Shown one piece after another: positions 9,094 to 19,256 of a DNA stretch of 64,000 nt (its first letter is position 1; each line of letters begins with the position of its first letter). The notes under the pieces were generated by a model. It saw nothing but the letters and a program-made list of their open reading frames with translations. It did not search any database and was not told the origin of the DNA. The stretch lies in contig CP107049.1 in NCBI GenBank assembly GCA_025736915.1, positions 1,550,001 to 1,614,000 on the forward strand. The letters run 5' to 3'. A program made the translations under genes and the position numbers. This DNA is from Acinetobacter nosocomialis. GTDB lineage: Bacteria > Pseudomonadota > Gammaproteobacteria > Pseudomonadales > Moraxellaceae.

Positions 9094-9869
9094 TAAATCC
9101 CTCCGAACATGACCGCAGTCAACACGAAATCAAAACCTAAAACACATAATGAAGAATATACAACCGTCCGGGTCATTGCCGTTGCAATACCTTCAGGTGT
9201 TGGATCACATGCATACCCTTGGAAAACTGCAATCCATGTACAAAGTAAAGCAAATACAATGCTCTTAATGATGCCATTTACGACATCATGGCCAAATTGA
9301 ACATTATTTTGCATACCACTCCAGAAGGAGCCTTCATCAACGCCAAGAAAGTCAACGCCAACCATTTTGCCGCCAACGATACCAATCGCAGCAAAGATAA
9401 CAGTTAACATTGGCAAACTGACTATGCCAGCCCAAAGACGTGGTGATACGATTTGCTTTAAAGGGTCAACACCAATCATTTCCATACTGGCAAGCTGTTC
9501 ACTTTGTTTCATTGAACCAATTTCAGCAGTTAATGCAGAACCTGCTCGTCCAGCGAAGAGTAAAGCAGCAACAACTGGTGCAAGCTCACGCAGTAGGGTT
9601 AAAGACACCATCGTGCCTAGCATTGATTCACTACCCACATTGACCAATATTGAGTAGCCTTGCAATCCGAGTACCAGACCAATAAATAAACCTGATACCG
9701 TAATAATAAGTAAAGACATTACCCCTACACGATGCATTTGATAGACGAAACGTCCAAAACCGCCCGATGAAGGTAATGAAAAAATAATCTGTAAGAGCAT
9801 CAGTGCCGCAACACCAATCCCTCGAATCCGCTCAATAACGAGTCTACCTAACCAGGCAATCGTATTCAT
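9093..9869 (-). CDS. mlaE: Phospholipid ABC transporter permease MlaE
   Basis: A 258-residue polytopic permease with the MlaE/YrbE signatures GLVLGLQGYSILVNVGSE and LLFAGRAGSALTAEIGSMK. It spans the inner membrane five or six times and links MlaD to MlaF. Its start overlaps the end of mlaF by four bases (ATGA type), so translation is coupled. All family landmarks are intact. Confidence 0.93.
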   Translation of the reverse strand: MNTIAWLGRLVIERIRGIGVAALMLLQIIFSLPSSGGFGRFVYQMHRVGVMSLLIITVSGLFIGLVLGLQGYSILVNVGSESMLGTMVSLTLLRELAPVVAALLFAGRAGSALTAEIGSMKQSEQLASMEMIGVDPLKQIVSPRLWAGIVSLPMLTVIFAAIGIVGGKMVGVDFLGVDEGSFWSGMQNNVQFGHDVVNGIIKSIVFALLCTWIAVFQGYACDPTPEGIATAMTRTVVYSSLCVLGFDFVLTAVMFGGI

Positions 9870-10684
9870 GGACGAACCTCGTTATCTAAATAAGCTTGAT
9901 GGCTAAACTGGTATTCAACTGGACCTTCTGCCGAGCCGGTTAAGAACTGTTTTACAAATGGCGAAGCATATTTTTGCAATTCTTCTGGCGTTCCTTCCCC
10001 TTGAATTTTCCCTTCTGCCACAACATAAATGTAATCGGCAATAGATAGGGTTTCAGGAACATCATGCGAGACAATAATGGTGGTTAAATCCAAAGCTTCT
10101 CGCAATGAACGTATGAGACGCGTTAAAACCCCTTTTACAATCGGGTCCTGCCCTGCAAAAGGTTCGTCATACATAATTAAATCTGGATCAAGTGCGATTG
10201 CACGAGCCAAAGCAACTCGTCGATTCATACCGCCTGATAGCTCAGTAGGCATAAGCTGTTCTGTTCCACGCAGGCCAACAGACTCAAGCTTTAAAGCGAC
10301 CAGTTCAGCAATCAGATTTTCAGAAAGCTTCGTATGCGCACGGATTGGAAAAGCGACATTTTCATAAACCGACATATCGGTAAATAAAGCGCCACTTTGG
10401 AAGAGCATTCCCATACGCGCACGAGCGGCGAACAATTCCTGACGTGACATTTGAGCAATATCTTTACCATCAAGCAAAACCTCACCCTGATCAGGAACAA
10501 GTTGTCCACCAATCAAACGTAATAAAGTCGTTTTACCTGTACCAGATGGTCCCATAATGGCCGTAATCTGACCGCGACGTATATTTAAACTAATATTGTC
10601 ATAAATGACGCGTTCCCCTCGATTAAAACTCAAATTTTTCACTTCAATGAGTGACTGAGTCGAGAGAGGAGTTTTATTATTCAT
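9866..10684 (-). CDS. mlaF: Phospholipid ABC transporter ATP-binding protein MlaF
   Basis: The ATPase of the Mla complex, which keeps the outer membrane lipid-asymmetric. Walker A is GPSGTGKTT (about residues 45-53), the signature LSGGMNRRVALARA follows near residue 160, and Walker B is DLIMYDEPF. The C-terminus includes the family segment after VVAEGKIQGEGTPEEL. The ATG at 10684 is preferred: AGGA lies about 12 bases upstream of it, but directly abuts the alternative ATG at 10696. It is the first gene of the operon mlaF-E-D-C-B. Confidence 0.93.
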   Translation of the reverse strand: MNNKTPLSTQSLIEVKNLSFNRGERVIYDNISLNIRRGQITAIMGPSGTGKTTLLRLIGGQLVPDQGEVLLDGKDIAQMSRQELFAARARMGMLFQSGALFTDMSVYENVAFPIRAHTKLSENLIAELVALKLESVGLRGTEQLMPTELSGGMNRRVALARAIALDPDLIMYDEPFAGQDPIVKGVLTRLIRSLREALDLTTIIVSHDVPETLSIADYIYVVAEGKIQGEGTPEELQKYASPFVKQFLTGSAEGPVEYQFSHQAYLDNEVRP

Positions 10685-10810
10685 AATGGCAATCATTCCT
10701 GCACTTTTATGCCCGCATACTATAACACTGAATTTTGGGAATCTTGTTGTAATTTTGACAAAAGCAAAGACAACTAAACGTATAAATATAGGTTAGTTTT
10801 TGAAGGGAAT

Positions 10811-10981
10811 TTACTGATTGAGCACTTGGAACTGATCTACAAAATGGCCTGTTAGCAAAGCATAGGCAAAGTAAATCCCATTGCACAAAGCGAGTACAAT
10901 AAAAAGATATGGCAAACCATGTTGAAGTAATAATTTACTCAACCATGTCAAAGATGCCCTTTTTCGATTACTTTTACGCAT
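10811..10981 (-). CDS. Small single-pass membrane protein, 56 residues
   Basis: A short frame upstream of mlaF on the same strand encodes MRKSNRKRASL at its start, then a hydrophobic segment LPYLFIVLALCNGIYFAYALL (about residues 23-43), then a short polar end. A basic N-terminus before one membrane helix is a coherent small-protein design and suggests a cytoplasmic N-terminus. No convincing ribosome site precedes the ATG, and no family is recognised. It ends 126 bases before mlaF, so it may be transcribed into the mla operon. It could still be a chance frame. Confidence 0.5.
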   Translation of the reverse strand: MRKSNRKRASLTWLSKLLLQHGLPYLFIVLALCNGIYFAYALLTGHFVDQFQVLNQ

Positions 10982-11040
10982 TATTACAATTAAATTTGAA
11001 CTGCTTCACACTTTATTATTTTATAGCAAAACTGAAAAAT

Positions 11041-11074
11041 AAAAAAGGCCAGTTTATTAACTGGCCTTTTTTTT
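11041..11074. terminator. Terminator of the DEAD-box helicase gene
   Basis: Arms AAAAAAGGCCAGTT and its complement close a 4-base loop, with T runs on both sides. It lies 15 bases beyond the helicase stop codon (minus strand). Confidence 0.88.
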
Positions 11075-11088
11075 AATCTTTTTAAAGA

Positions 11089-11830
11089 TTAACGGTCGAA
11101 TTTACGACGTGGTTTGTCATCAAAACTGCGACGTGGGCGATCTTCACCACCGAAGCTACGTTTTGGACGATCTTCACCACCAAACGATGGACGTTCACCA
11201 CGTGGTTTATCATCAAAGCTACGACGTGGCTTATCGCTGAAACCGCCTTCACGACGTGGACGATCTGAGTTGAACTCACGACGTGGACGATCTTCGCCAC
11301 CAAATGACGGACGCTCACCACGTGGCTTGTCATCAAAACTACGACGTGGACGATCTTCACCACCGAAGCTACGTTTTGGACGATCACCAAAACCGCTTTC
11401 ACGACGTGGTTTATAATCTACACGGTTACCACGGTTATCATCATTCGAGTCAAAACGCGGTTTATCATTGAAACCACCTTCACGACGCGGACGGTCTGAG
11501 TTGAACTCACGACGTGGACGATCTTCAAAACCGCCTTCGCGACGTGGACGGTCTTCAAAACCACCTTCACGACGTGGACGATCTGAATTAAACTCACGAC
11601 GCGGACGATCTTCGCCACCAAATGGACGATCACCACGTGGCTTGTCATCAAAGCTACGACGTGGACGGTCATCACGACCACCTTCACGACGTTTGAAGTT
11701 GCTTTCGCCTTCGAAACGACGACCACCGCCAAAACCGCCACCACGACGACCATCACGGCCACCGCCGTTGCCGCCACGACCACGACCACCACCATCACGA
11801 CCTGAACGAGCAGGAGGTGGAGATGGCTCT
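11089..11830 (-). repeat. In-gene tandem/interspersed repeats encoding the helicase RG tail
   Basis: Degenerate units recur many times, for example the nucleotide core CACGACGTGGACGATCTTC and variants. They encode DRPRR separated by EFNS, EGGF, SFGGE or SFDDKPRG. Some longer blocks are nearly identical over tens of bases. Units are not evenly spaced, which fits protein low-complexity expansion by slippage or recombination, not a DNA array. Confidence 0.85.
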
Positions 11831-12984
11831 AAGCCTTCAATTTCAGAAACGCTTAAACGAGCTTCTAAGTATTCTTCAAGTGCACGAATCTTACCGCGTT
11901 CACGATAAGTCGCTAGAGTAATCGCTTGACCTGTACGACCAGCACGACCTGTACGACCAATACGGTGTACGTAGTCTTCGTGCTTCATCGGAAGACCAAA
12001 GTTAATTACGTGAGAAATAGTCGGTACGTCAAGACCACGAGCAGCAACGTCAGTTGCAACTAAGATCTTCGCACGACCTTCACGGATACTACGTAAACGA
12101 CGGTTACGAACCGTTTGTGGCATCGCACCGTGAAGTGCAACAACTGAATGACCTGCTTCTGCAAGTTCTTCAGCCAACATATCAGTGTCTTCTTGAGTGC
12201 TTGCAAAAACTACAGCTTGATCTAAGTTTTCATCACTTAACCAATGAGTAAGTAATTTTTTCTTGTGCTCAAAGCCATCAGTCCAATGCAATGTTTGCGT
12301 AATATCTGTATTGGTTGAATGACCAGTTTCAATTGCGATACGCATTGGATCTTTCATCATGCATGCTGCAAGACGAATAATACGATCAGCAAATGTTGCA
12401 GAGAACATTAATGTTTGTTTACGGTTAGCCGCTAATTCGCTAATTGCTTCTAAGTCTTCAGAGAAGCCTAGGTCAAGCATACGGTCCGCTTCATCAACGA
12501 TTAAAGCATCTACTTGGTCTAATTTAATTTGACGACGGTTTACCAAGTCAAGTAAACGACCCGGTGTTGCAACAACAACTTGCGCGCCTTTTAACTGTTG
12601 AATTTGTTTAGCAAATGGCATACCACCCATAATTGCAGCAATACGAACACCTTTCATGTGACGTACAAATGCAATTGCATCTTGGCTTACTTGTTGAGCT
12701 AATTCACGAGTAGGAGAAATAACCAAAATATTTGGTTGAGTTACTGCTTTCATGCGTTCTTTGAACGGAACGAAAGTTTCTTGACCAGCCAAGTTATTTA
12801 ATGTCGGCAATAAGAAAGCTGCAGTTTTACCAGAACCAGTCTGGCTAGAAACTAAAAGGTCTTTACCTTCTAAAGCTGCAGGAATAGATTGTTCTTGCAC
12901 AGGAGTCGGGGTAGTAAAACCTAAACCTTCAAGCGCTTGTTGTAAGGTTTCATGCAAAGAAAATTCGGCAAAAGTTTTGCTCAT
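11089..12984 (-). CDS. DEAD-box ATP-dependent RNA helicase with RG-rich repetitive tail
   Basis: A 631-residue RNA helicase. The core shows the Q motif (TPTPVQEQSIP), motif I SSQTGSGKT (residues 46-54), PTRELA, DEAD near residue 165, SAT, and motif VI HRIGRTGRAGR. After about residue 400 it becomes a glycine-rich stretch and then some 200 residues of repeats built on DRPRR, EGGF, SFGGEDRPRR and SFDDKPRG. Such basic, disordered tails bind RNA and target helicases to ribosome assembly or RNA decay. The overall design is RhlE/DeaD-like; I do not assign a symbol. The ATG at 12984 is chosen because the upstream residues are not helicase-like and AGGGTG precedes it. Confidence 0.92.
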   Translation of the reverse strand: MSKTFAEFSLHETLQQALEGLGFTTPTPVQEQSIPAALEGKDLLVSSQTGSGKTAAFLLPTLNNLAGQETFVPFKERMKAVTQPNILVISPTRELAQQVSQDAIAFVRHMKGVRIAAIMGGMPFAKQIQQLKGAQVVVATPGRLLDLVNRRQIKLDQVDALIVDEADRMLDLGFSEDLEAISELAANRKQTLMFSATFADRIIRLAACMMKDPMRIAIETGHSTNTDITQTLHWTDGFEHKKKLLTHWLSDENLDQAVVFASTQEDTDMLAEELAEAGHSVVALHGAMPQTVRNRRLRSIREGRAKILVATDVAARGLDVPTISHVINFGLPMKHEDYVHRIGRTGRAGRTGQAITLATYRERGKIRALEEYLEARLSVSEIEGLEPSPPPARSGRDGGGRGRGGNGGGRDGRRGGGFGGGRRFEGESNFKRREGGRDDRPRRSFDDKPRGDRPFGGEDRPRREFNSDRPRREGGFEDRPRREGGFEDRPRREFNSDRPRREGGFNDKPRFDSNDDNRGNRVDYKPRRESGFGDRPKRSFGGEDRPRRSFDDKPRGERPSFGGEDRPRREFNSDRPRREGGFSDKPRRSFDDKPRGERPSFGGEDRPKRSFGGEDRPRRSFDDKPRRKFDR

Positions 12985-13249
12985 AGAGAGTTTCACCCTA
13001 ATGGGTGCTCCATTTTTAATAAGTACAAAATAGACATCGGCACAAAGCGGCAAAGCAAAATTAGCTGAACCTTATTATTCAGCGGCAATCCGAGTAACGA
13101 CGATGTGGATTAAACGCACGCTTGATTACGGCCGAACCTGAAGAATCGCTGAGCGATCGGGGCGCAAGAAATGGTCCTCTCTATGGACAGCGTGCGCTTA
13201 CAATGAATAGAACAGAATGTTCAGGTAATGAACGGAAATTTAAGTGCGT
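12985..13249 (-). promoter_or_regulatory. Long structured 5' leader of the DEAD-box helicase gene
   Basis: About 265 bases lie between a good promoter and the helicase ATG with no plausible upstream gene. The leader holds pairing elements. CGCACGCT (13115-13122) is complementary to AGCGTGCG (13189-13196), enclosing hairpins ATCGC-TGA-GCGAT (13145-13157) and GTCC/GGAC (13174-13188), a three-way-junction-like fold. DEAD-box cold-shock helicases often have long regulated leaders. Function here is inference. Confidence 0.5.
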
Positions 13250-13255
13250 GGGCGG

Positions 13256-13283
13256 ATTATAGCAGAAAGAATTTAAAAGTCAT
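13256..13283 (-). promoter_or_regulatory. Probable sigma-70 promoter of the helicase gene
   Basis: On the minus strand a perfect -10 TATAAT (13256-13261) is preceded by ATGACT (13278-13283) with a 16-base spacer. This places the start near 13249. Confidence 0.55.
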
Positions 13284-13344
13284 GTGTTTTAATCGACTTT
13301 CTCGTTATTTCTATTATTATTTGTATTTTACCGATCATTAAAAA

Positions 13345-13370
13345 GTTAAAACCCTCTATAAAAAGAGGGT
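13345..13370 (-). terminator. Terminator downstream of suhB
   Basis: The 7-bp stem ACCCTCT/AGAGGGT (13351-13357 with 13364-13370) is followed on the minus strand by a short T run. It lies 24 bases past the suhB stop. Confidence 0.65.
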
Positions 13371-13394
13371 CTTAACAGAGAAACTATTTCTAAA

Positions 13395-14225
13395 TTATTT
13401 TGCAGCTTTGTCCCAAGCAGGAACAACAGTTTGCATTAATGGCTTTAACATTTTAAGTGAACATGCGATCACTTGACCATTTTCAAGTGAATCATTGCCA
13501 CCACGAGCATCAACAACTACACCGCCCGCTTCTTTAATAATAAGCTCACCAGCAGCGATGTCCCATGGTTTTAAACCAAGTTCAAAGAAACCATCGAAAC
13601 GACCAGCAGCAACATAAGCTAAGTCTAGAGCAGCTGAACCTCCACGACGGATTTGAGCGCCCGCTTGAGTCACTGCTAATAATGATGCGAAATGTTGTTC
13701 TGCATAAGATACGATCTCACCAGCACGTTTAGCACGGTAAGGATGGCCTACTGCCAAGAATGTATTTTCTAAGCTATCTTTTACATTTACACGAATACGG
13801 CGTTGGTTCATAACCGCACCGCGACCGCGACTTGCAGAGAACAATTCGTCACGCACTGGGTCGTAAATTACGCCGTGCTGAGTAACGCCTTTATGTTGAA
13901 CTGCAATAGAAATACAGAAATGAGGGAAACCATTAATAAAGTTTTGCGTGCCATCAAGCGGGTCAATGACCCAGCACCAGTCTGCATCGTGGCCTTTGCC
14001 TTCTTGCATACCAAACTCTTCACCTAAGAAGCTATGGTTTTTATAACTTTTACGTAATGTATCAATCGTTAATTGTTCTAAATAACGATCTACACGTGTT
14101 ACCGGGCCATCAATGCCTTTCTCTTCAACTTGCAAATCGAGTTTATGACGATTTTGATGCGCTTTTAAAAGCTCTTGACCAACTGTTTGAGCCGCACGCG
14201 CAGCCATAACCACCATAGGTTCCAT
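13395..14225 (-). CDS. suhB: Inositol-1-monophosphatase family protein SuhB
   Basis: A 276-residue Mg-dependent phosphatase of the inositol monophosphatase family. The metal-site motifs are complete: GEEFG, WVIDPLDGTQNFINGFPHF and, near residue 205, WDIAAGELIIKEAGG. The N-terminus MEPMVVMAARAAQ matches E. coli SuhB, which also acts with the NusA/rRNA antitermination machinery. I start at the ATG at 14225, with GGGTG upstream, rather than the in-frame start at 14276, which adds a non-homologous extension. It lies alone between dxs and the helicase gene on the same strand. Confidence 0.9.
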   Translation of the reverse strand: MEPMVVMAARAAQTVGQELLKAHQNRHKLDLQVEEKGIDGPVTRVDRYLEQLTIDTLRKSYKNHSFLGEEFGMQEGKGHDADWCWVIDPLDGTQNFINGFPHFCISIAVQHKGVTQHGVIYDPVRDELFSASRGRGAVMNQRRIRVNVKDSLENTFLAVGHPYRAKRAGEIVSYAEQHFASLLAVTQAGAQIRRGGSAALDLAYVAAGRFDGFFELGLKPWDIAAGELIIKEAGGVVVDARGGNDSLENGQVIACSLKMLKPLMQTVVPAWDKAAK

Positions 14226-14346
14226 TGAACACCCACTACAATACAAATTTGAAGATTTTGACAAAGAATAATGCATAAAAGCGCATACATTTTAGCAAAT
14301 GAATGCGCTTTATGGGAAAAAATGTTTCAAAAATTTTATTAAAGGC

Positions 14347-16251
14347 TTAAACCACCTGATTTTGCTTAAGCCAAGCTCTCTCAATTGAGTTCAAAATACC
14401 TTTAGCATCTAGACCACAATCTTGCAGCATTTGATTATGCGAAGCCTGATGGAGGAATGAGTCTGGCAAACCTAAGTTAATGATAGGTTTCACAATTTGC
14501 TCTTGTGCCATAAACTCATTCACCGCACTACCTGCACCACCCATAATCGCGTGTTCTTCAACTGTTACGAACAAATGAGTATGTTCAGCCAAGTCTCGAA
14601 TCATTTGTTCATCAAGCGGTTTTACAAAGCGCATATTTACGACACGCACACCGACCTCATGTTTTTGTGCAAGTTGCTCAGCAGCTTCTATAGAAACCAT
14701 GACACGGCTACCAAATGCTAGAACTGTAATTTGCTCATCACTATTTGGTTTAATTTCTGCAACGATTTCAGCTTTACCTAATTCAAGAACAGTCATTTCT
14801 TTTTGAATTTCGACACCCACACCAGCACCACGTGGATAACGTACTGCGGCAGGGCCATTATAGGCATAAGCTGTATGAAGCATTTGACGACATTCATTTT
14901 CGTCTTTTGGCGCCATAATCACCATATTCGGCACAGTACGCATATAGGCATAGTCATATGCACCTGCGTGTGTTGGGCCATCTTCACCCACTAAACCAGC
15001 ACGGTCAATCCCGAAAGTTACATCAAGATTTTGTAATGCAACATCATGAATAAGTTGATCGTAACCACGCTGCAAGAATGTCGAATAAATTGCAACAACA
15101 GGTTTTAGCCCTTCACATGCCATACCAGCTGCAAGTGTTACAGCATGCTGCTCTGCAATGGCGACATCAAAGAAACGTTGTGGGAATTGCTTGGCAAACT
15201 TAACCATGCCCGAGCCTTCACACATGGCAGGCGTGATCGCAAGCAAACGCTCATCTTGAGCAGCTTCGTCACATAACCACTCACCAAAGACATCGGAATA
15301 CTTTGGTGGTGTTTTCCCACCTGAAGCAGCATTAATTTTACCAATCGCGTGGTAAGTAATTGGGTCAGCTTCCGCTGGAGCAAAGCCTTTGCCTTTTTTA
15401 GTATAAACGTGAACTAAACGTGGGCCTTTACGTTTTTTAAGCGCATTGAACACTTGAACCAACTGAGTGACGTCGTGCCCATCAAATGGTCCAAAATAAT
15501 CAAAACCAATTGCTTTAAATAGATTATCTGCTGCATCGGTTGCTGATTGGTGTAACCGAGAGTTATAGGTCCATTTTGGATGTGGCTGAATATAAGCCTC
15601 ACCATGTTCATCTACATTGACTAAATGACCTTTTTCCCAAATTGCAGCTAAATGCTTAGCAAAGCCACCAGTACTGCAAGAAATTGACATGTCATTGTCA
15701 TTAAGTACAACAATCAAGTCAGCATCATGTGCGACAGCATCGTTCATGGCTTCAAAAGCCATGCCTGCAGTCATTGCACCATCACCCACAATACAAACAA
15801 CTTCACATGGATCATTTTGATAGCGGCGTGCAAGTGACATACCCAAGCCAGCTGAAATAGCTGTTGATGAATGCCCTACCCCAAAGGTATCAAAAACCGA
15901 TTCTTCTCTAGCAGGGAAAGCTGCTAAACCATTTTTTGAACGGATAGTTGTAATTTGTTCACGGCGACCAGTCAGGATTTTATGTGGATATGCTTGATGT
16001 CCCACATCCCAAACTAAACGGTCATTTGGTGTATTAAAGCAATAATGCAGCGCAACCGTCAGCTCAACCACGCCGAGGTTAGCACCGAAATGGCCACCAC
16101 TCTGGCCTGCTGCATATAAAATATATTGACGCAACTCATCAGCCACTTGAACCAGTTGGCTATGCTCGAGCTGACGTAATTGTTGAGGATGATCAATTGC
16201 ATCTAACAATGGCGTAACAGGGCGTTGAGTTGGAATTTCGGTATACAACAT
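14347..16251 (-). CDS. dxs: 1-deoxy-D-xylulose-5-phosphate synthase
   Basis: Dxs condenses pyruvate and glyceraldehyde 3-phosphate, the first step of the MEP isoprenoid pathway, using thiamine diphosphate. The ThDP motif begins [17 protein letters not shown] near residue 155 and ends with NDNDMSIS. The transketolase pyrimidine domain has [15 protein letters not shown], and the C-terminal domain carries [13 protein letters not shown]. Length (634 residues) is standard. The ATG at 16251 is preferred over the TTG at 16260; AAAGG lies about 12 bases upstream. It is divergent from ribA. Confidence 0.95.
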   Translation of the reverse strand: MLYTEIPTQRPVTPLLDAIDHPQQLRQLEHSQLVQVADELRQYILYAAGQSGGHFGANLGVVELTVALHYCFNTPNDRLVWDVGHQAYPHKILTGRREQITTIRSKNGLAAFPAREESVFDTFGVGHSSTAISAGLGMSLARRYQNDPCEVVCIVGDGAMTAGMAFEAMNDAVAHDADLIVVLNDNDMSISCSTGGFAKHLAAIWEKGHLVNVDEHGEAYIQPHPKWTYNSRLHQSATDAADNLFKAIGFDYFGPFDGHDVTQLVQVFNALKKRKGPRLVHVYTKKGKGFAPAEADPITYHAIGKINAASGGKTPPKYSDVFGEWLCDEAAQDERLLAITPAMCEGSGMVKFAKQFPQRFFDVAIAEQHAVTLAAGMACEGLKPVVAIYSTFLQRGYDQLIHDVALQNLDVTFGIDRAGLVGEDGPTHAGAYDYAYMRTVPNMVIMAPKDENECRQMLHTAYAYNGPAAVRYPRGAGVGVEIQKEMTVLELGKAEIVAEIKPNSDEQITVLAFGSRVMVSIEAAEQLAQKHEVGVRVVNMRFVKPLDEQMIRDLAEHTHLFVTVEEHAIMGGAGSAVNEFMAQEQIVKPIINLGLPDSFLHQASHNQMLQDCGLDAKGILNSIERAWLKQNQVV

Positions 16252-16555
16252 ATGTGGCAAAGCCTTTATAAGCCTGGCAAATCCTAAGCTGGGTCAAAAT
16301 GGGTCGATCATACAATCGAATGAAGTCACCTTCAATCAGCCACATTTGCGAACGAGGTCATGCAAAGCATGTCTCTCATACAGTATGGGTATGGTTGGCA
16401 GATTATCCTGAATAATCTGACTATTTATCAACTATTATCGTCTTCTTTATACAAAAAAGAAAACCTTAGTGTGCAAAATGATTATGACAATTCGACCAAT
16501 CTCCCAGCATTACGCTATACTTTAAACCGTTTTCGGTTAAAAGATGAGTTAATCT
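16252..16555. other. dxs-ribA divergent intergenic region
   Basis: This 304-base gap carries no gene. It contains the perfect inverted repeat CAGATTA-N7-TAATCTG (16399-16419) and a possible ribA promoter: TTCGAC at 16491-16496 and TATACT at 16516-16521, with a long 19-base spacer. A smaller hairpin, TGAAG/CTTCA, lies near 16321-16334. No known riboswitch was recognised. Confidence 0.4.
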
Positions 16556-17158
16556 GTGCCTATAGAGTTCATTGCAACATCAAAACTCCCGACCGCTTTT
16601 GGTGAATTCAATATTTCTGTGTTTCAAGATCCAGCAACAGGTGAAGAACATGTGGCACTTTCTAAAGGGTTAGAAAATCCGCCAACAGGCCCTGTTTTAG
16701 TCCGTGTACATTCTGAATGTTTAACAGGTGATGCTTTTGCGTCATTGAAATGTGATTGTGGCCCACAATTGCAAGCGACTCAAAAACTCATCAATGAAGC
16801 AGGACAAGGCGTAATTTTATATTTACGCCAAGAAGGTCGTGGAATTGGTTTAACCAATAAAATTCGTGCTTATGCCCTACAAGATCAGGGACACGATACA
16901 GTAGATGCCAATTTACTACTGAATTTACCTGCCGATGCACGTCGTTACGACATGTGTAGCATTATGCTCGACCACTTAAAAGTAAAAGAAGTGAAGTTAA
17001 TTACCAATAATCCTTTGAAAATTCAGGCACTCAAAGATCAAGGTATTAATGTTGTAGACCGTGTACCGTTAACCGTAGGTCGTAATCCTTTTAATGAACA
17101 ATATTTAAAAACCAAACGTGAAAGAATGGATCACCTTTATCAAAAAGATGATTTTTGA
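16556..17158 (+). CDS. ribA: GTP cyclohydrolase II
   Basis: RibA opens the GTP ring in the first committed step of riboflavin synthesis. The zinc cysteines are present in [18 protein letters not shown], and the catalytic region includes [22 protein letters not shown]. The C-terminus carries [17 protein letters not shown], typical of the family. At 200 residues it is a stand-alone RibA without a RibB domain. Translation starts at GTG (16556), giving the expected [14 protein letters not shown]-terminus. It ends at a terminator before hemF. Confidence 0.94.
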   Translation: MPIEFIATSKLPTAFGEFNISVFQDPATGEEHVALSKGLENPPTGPVLVRVHSECLTGDAFASLKCDCGPQLQATQKLINEAGQGVILYLRQEGRGIGLTNKIRAYALQDQGHDTVDANLLLNLPADARRYDMCSIMLDHLKVKEVKLITNNPLKIQALKDQGINVVDRVPLTVGRNPFNEQYLKTKRERMDHLYQKDDF

Positions 17159-17185
17159 TTTCAAGTCTATAGTTTAAAAACAACG

Positions 17186-18236
<1,051 letters not shown>

Positions 18237-18248
18237 TTTTTTTGTTTT

Positions 18249-18297
18249 GGGGATTCTTTGGCTTCCACCCTAAAGAATCTCCTTTTTTATTTTTCAA
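18249..18297 (+). terminator. hemF terminator
   Basis: GGGATTCTTT pairs imperfectly with AAAGAATCTCC around a 15-base loop and is followed by TTTTTTATTTTT. Confidence 0.7.
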
Positions 18298-18420
18298 CTT
18301 TTCTGACACCCTCCTAATATTTTTTCTTGTGCCAATTTGACTTATAGTGAGGCCTGCTGAATATTCAGTATAGGATAGGCTTTATCTGCTTTACGCCATT
18401 TTAAAATTTTGGATACAAGA

Positions 18421-19209
18421 ATGACCAAACAGTTTGCAGTAATTGGCAACCCGATCGAACAATCACGCTCTCCTGAATTGCATCATGCTTTCGCTCAAAA
18501 AACAGGTGTTGATCTAAACTATCAAAAACGACTGGCCCCTCTCGACGGTTTTGAATCGAGCATGCGCAGTTTCTTTGCAGAGGGCGGAAGTGGTATGAAC
18601 GTTACCGTTCCGTTTAAAGAGCAAGCTTTTGCTTTATGTGATGTGTTAACCGAGCGTGCCCAAATTGCTAAAGCTGTAAATACGTTATGGGTGGAAAATG
18701 GCAAATTGCATGGTGACAATACTGACGGTCAAGGCTTAGTTGCCGCAATTCAAGCATTAGAGTGGAATCTTGAGAATACAACTATTTTAATTTTAGGGGC
18801 TGGTGGTGCAACTCGTGGTGTTATTTATCCACTGGTACAAGCTGGCGCTAAAAAAATCGTTATTGCAAATCGAACTCTGGCTCGTGCAGAGCAACTTGTA
18901 GATGACTTAAAAACAGCAGTTCCGCAAGCTCAACTACAAGCAATTTCCCTAAATGACTTAGAAGGGAATTTTGATATTGTAATTAATGCGACTTCTGCAA
19001 GCCTTTCAGGCGATGCTTTACAGTTACCTGAAAAATTACAATTCAAACATGCTTATGAGATGGCTTATGGCAAACCTTCTAATTTCCTAGATCAAGCGAA
19101 ACAACGCAATGTGCCTTATGCAGAAGGTTTTGGCATGTTAGTAGGCCAAGCGATTGAAGCTTTTTATATCTGGAATGGTGTAAGACCAGACTTAAAAGAT
19201 TTCTTATAA
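18421..19209 (+). CDS. aroE: Shikimate dehydrogenase (NADP+)
   Basis: AroE reduces 3-dehydroshikimate in the aromatic amino acid pathway. The substrate motif NPIEQSRSPELHHAFA and the catalytic region GMNVTVPFKEQA with Lys are at the N-terminus. The NADP fold begins ILGAGGATRGVIYPL near residue 128. The C-terminus carries GFGMLVGQAIEAFYIWNG. The 262-residue length is standard. I start at the ATG at 18421, since the upstream in-frame codons (from 18409) are not conserved. Confidence 0.95.
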   Translation: MTKQFAVIGNPIEQSRSPELHHAFAQKTGVDLNYQKRLAPLDGFESSMRSFFAEGGSGMNVTVPFKEQAFALCDVLTERAQIAKAVNTLWVENGKLHGDNTDGQGLVAAIQALEWNLENTTILILGAGGATRGVIYPLVQAGAKKIVIANRTLARAEQLVDDLKTAVPQAQLQAISLNDLEGNFDIVINATSASLSGDALQLPEKLQFKHAYEMAYGKPSNFLDQAKQRNVPYAEGFGMLVGQAIEAFYIWNGVRPDLKDFL

Positions 19210-19211
19210 AC

Positions 19212-19247
19212 AAAAAAAGAACCTACTTAAAGTAGGTTCTTTTTTTA
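19212..19247. terminator. Bidirectional terminator between aroE and the 782-residue lipoprotein gene
   Basis: A near-perfect palindrome, AAAAAAAGAACCTACTT and its complement, lies between the converging genes with T runs each way. Confidence 0.87.
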
Positions 19248-19256
19248 TCTCATTTA

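Noticed and set aside
11089-11830. CRISPR-like array suggested by spaced repeats
   Set aside because: Repeats differ in length and spacing and stay in frame with one long protein; no cas genes are present.
11082-11908. Long antisense and alternate-frame open frames across the helicase tail (e.g. Val/His-rich and RGRS-rich products)
   Set aside because: They follow from the repetitive, GC-biased codons of the real gene and have no ribosome sites or sensible protein composition.
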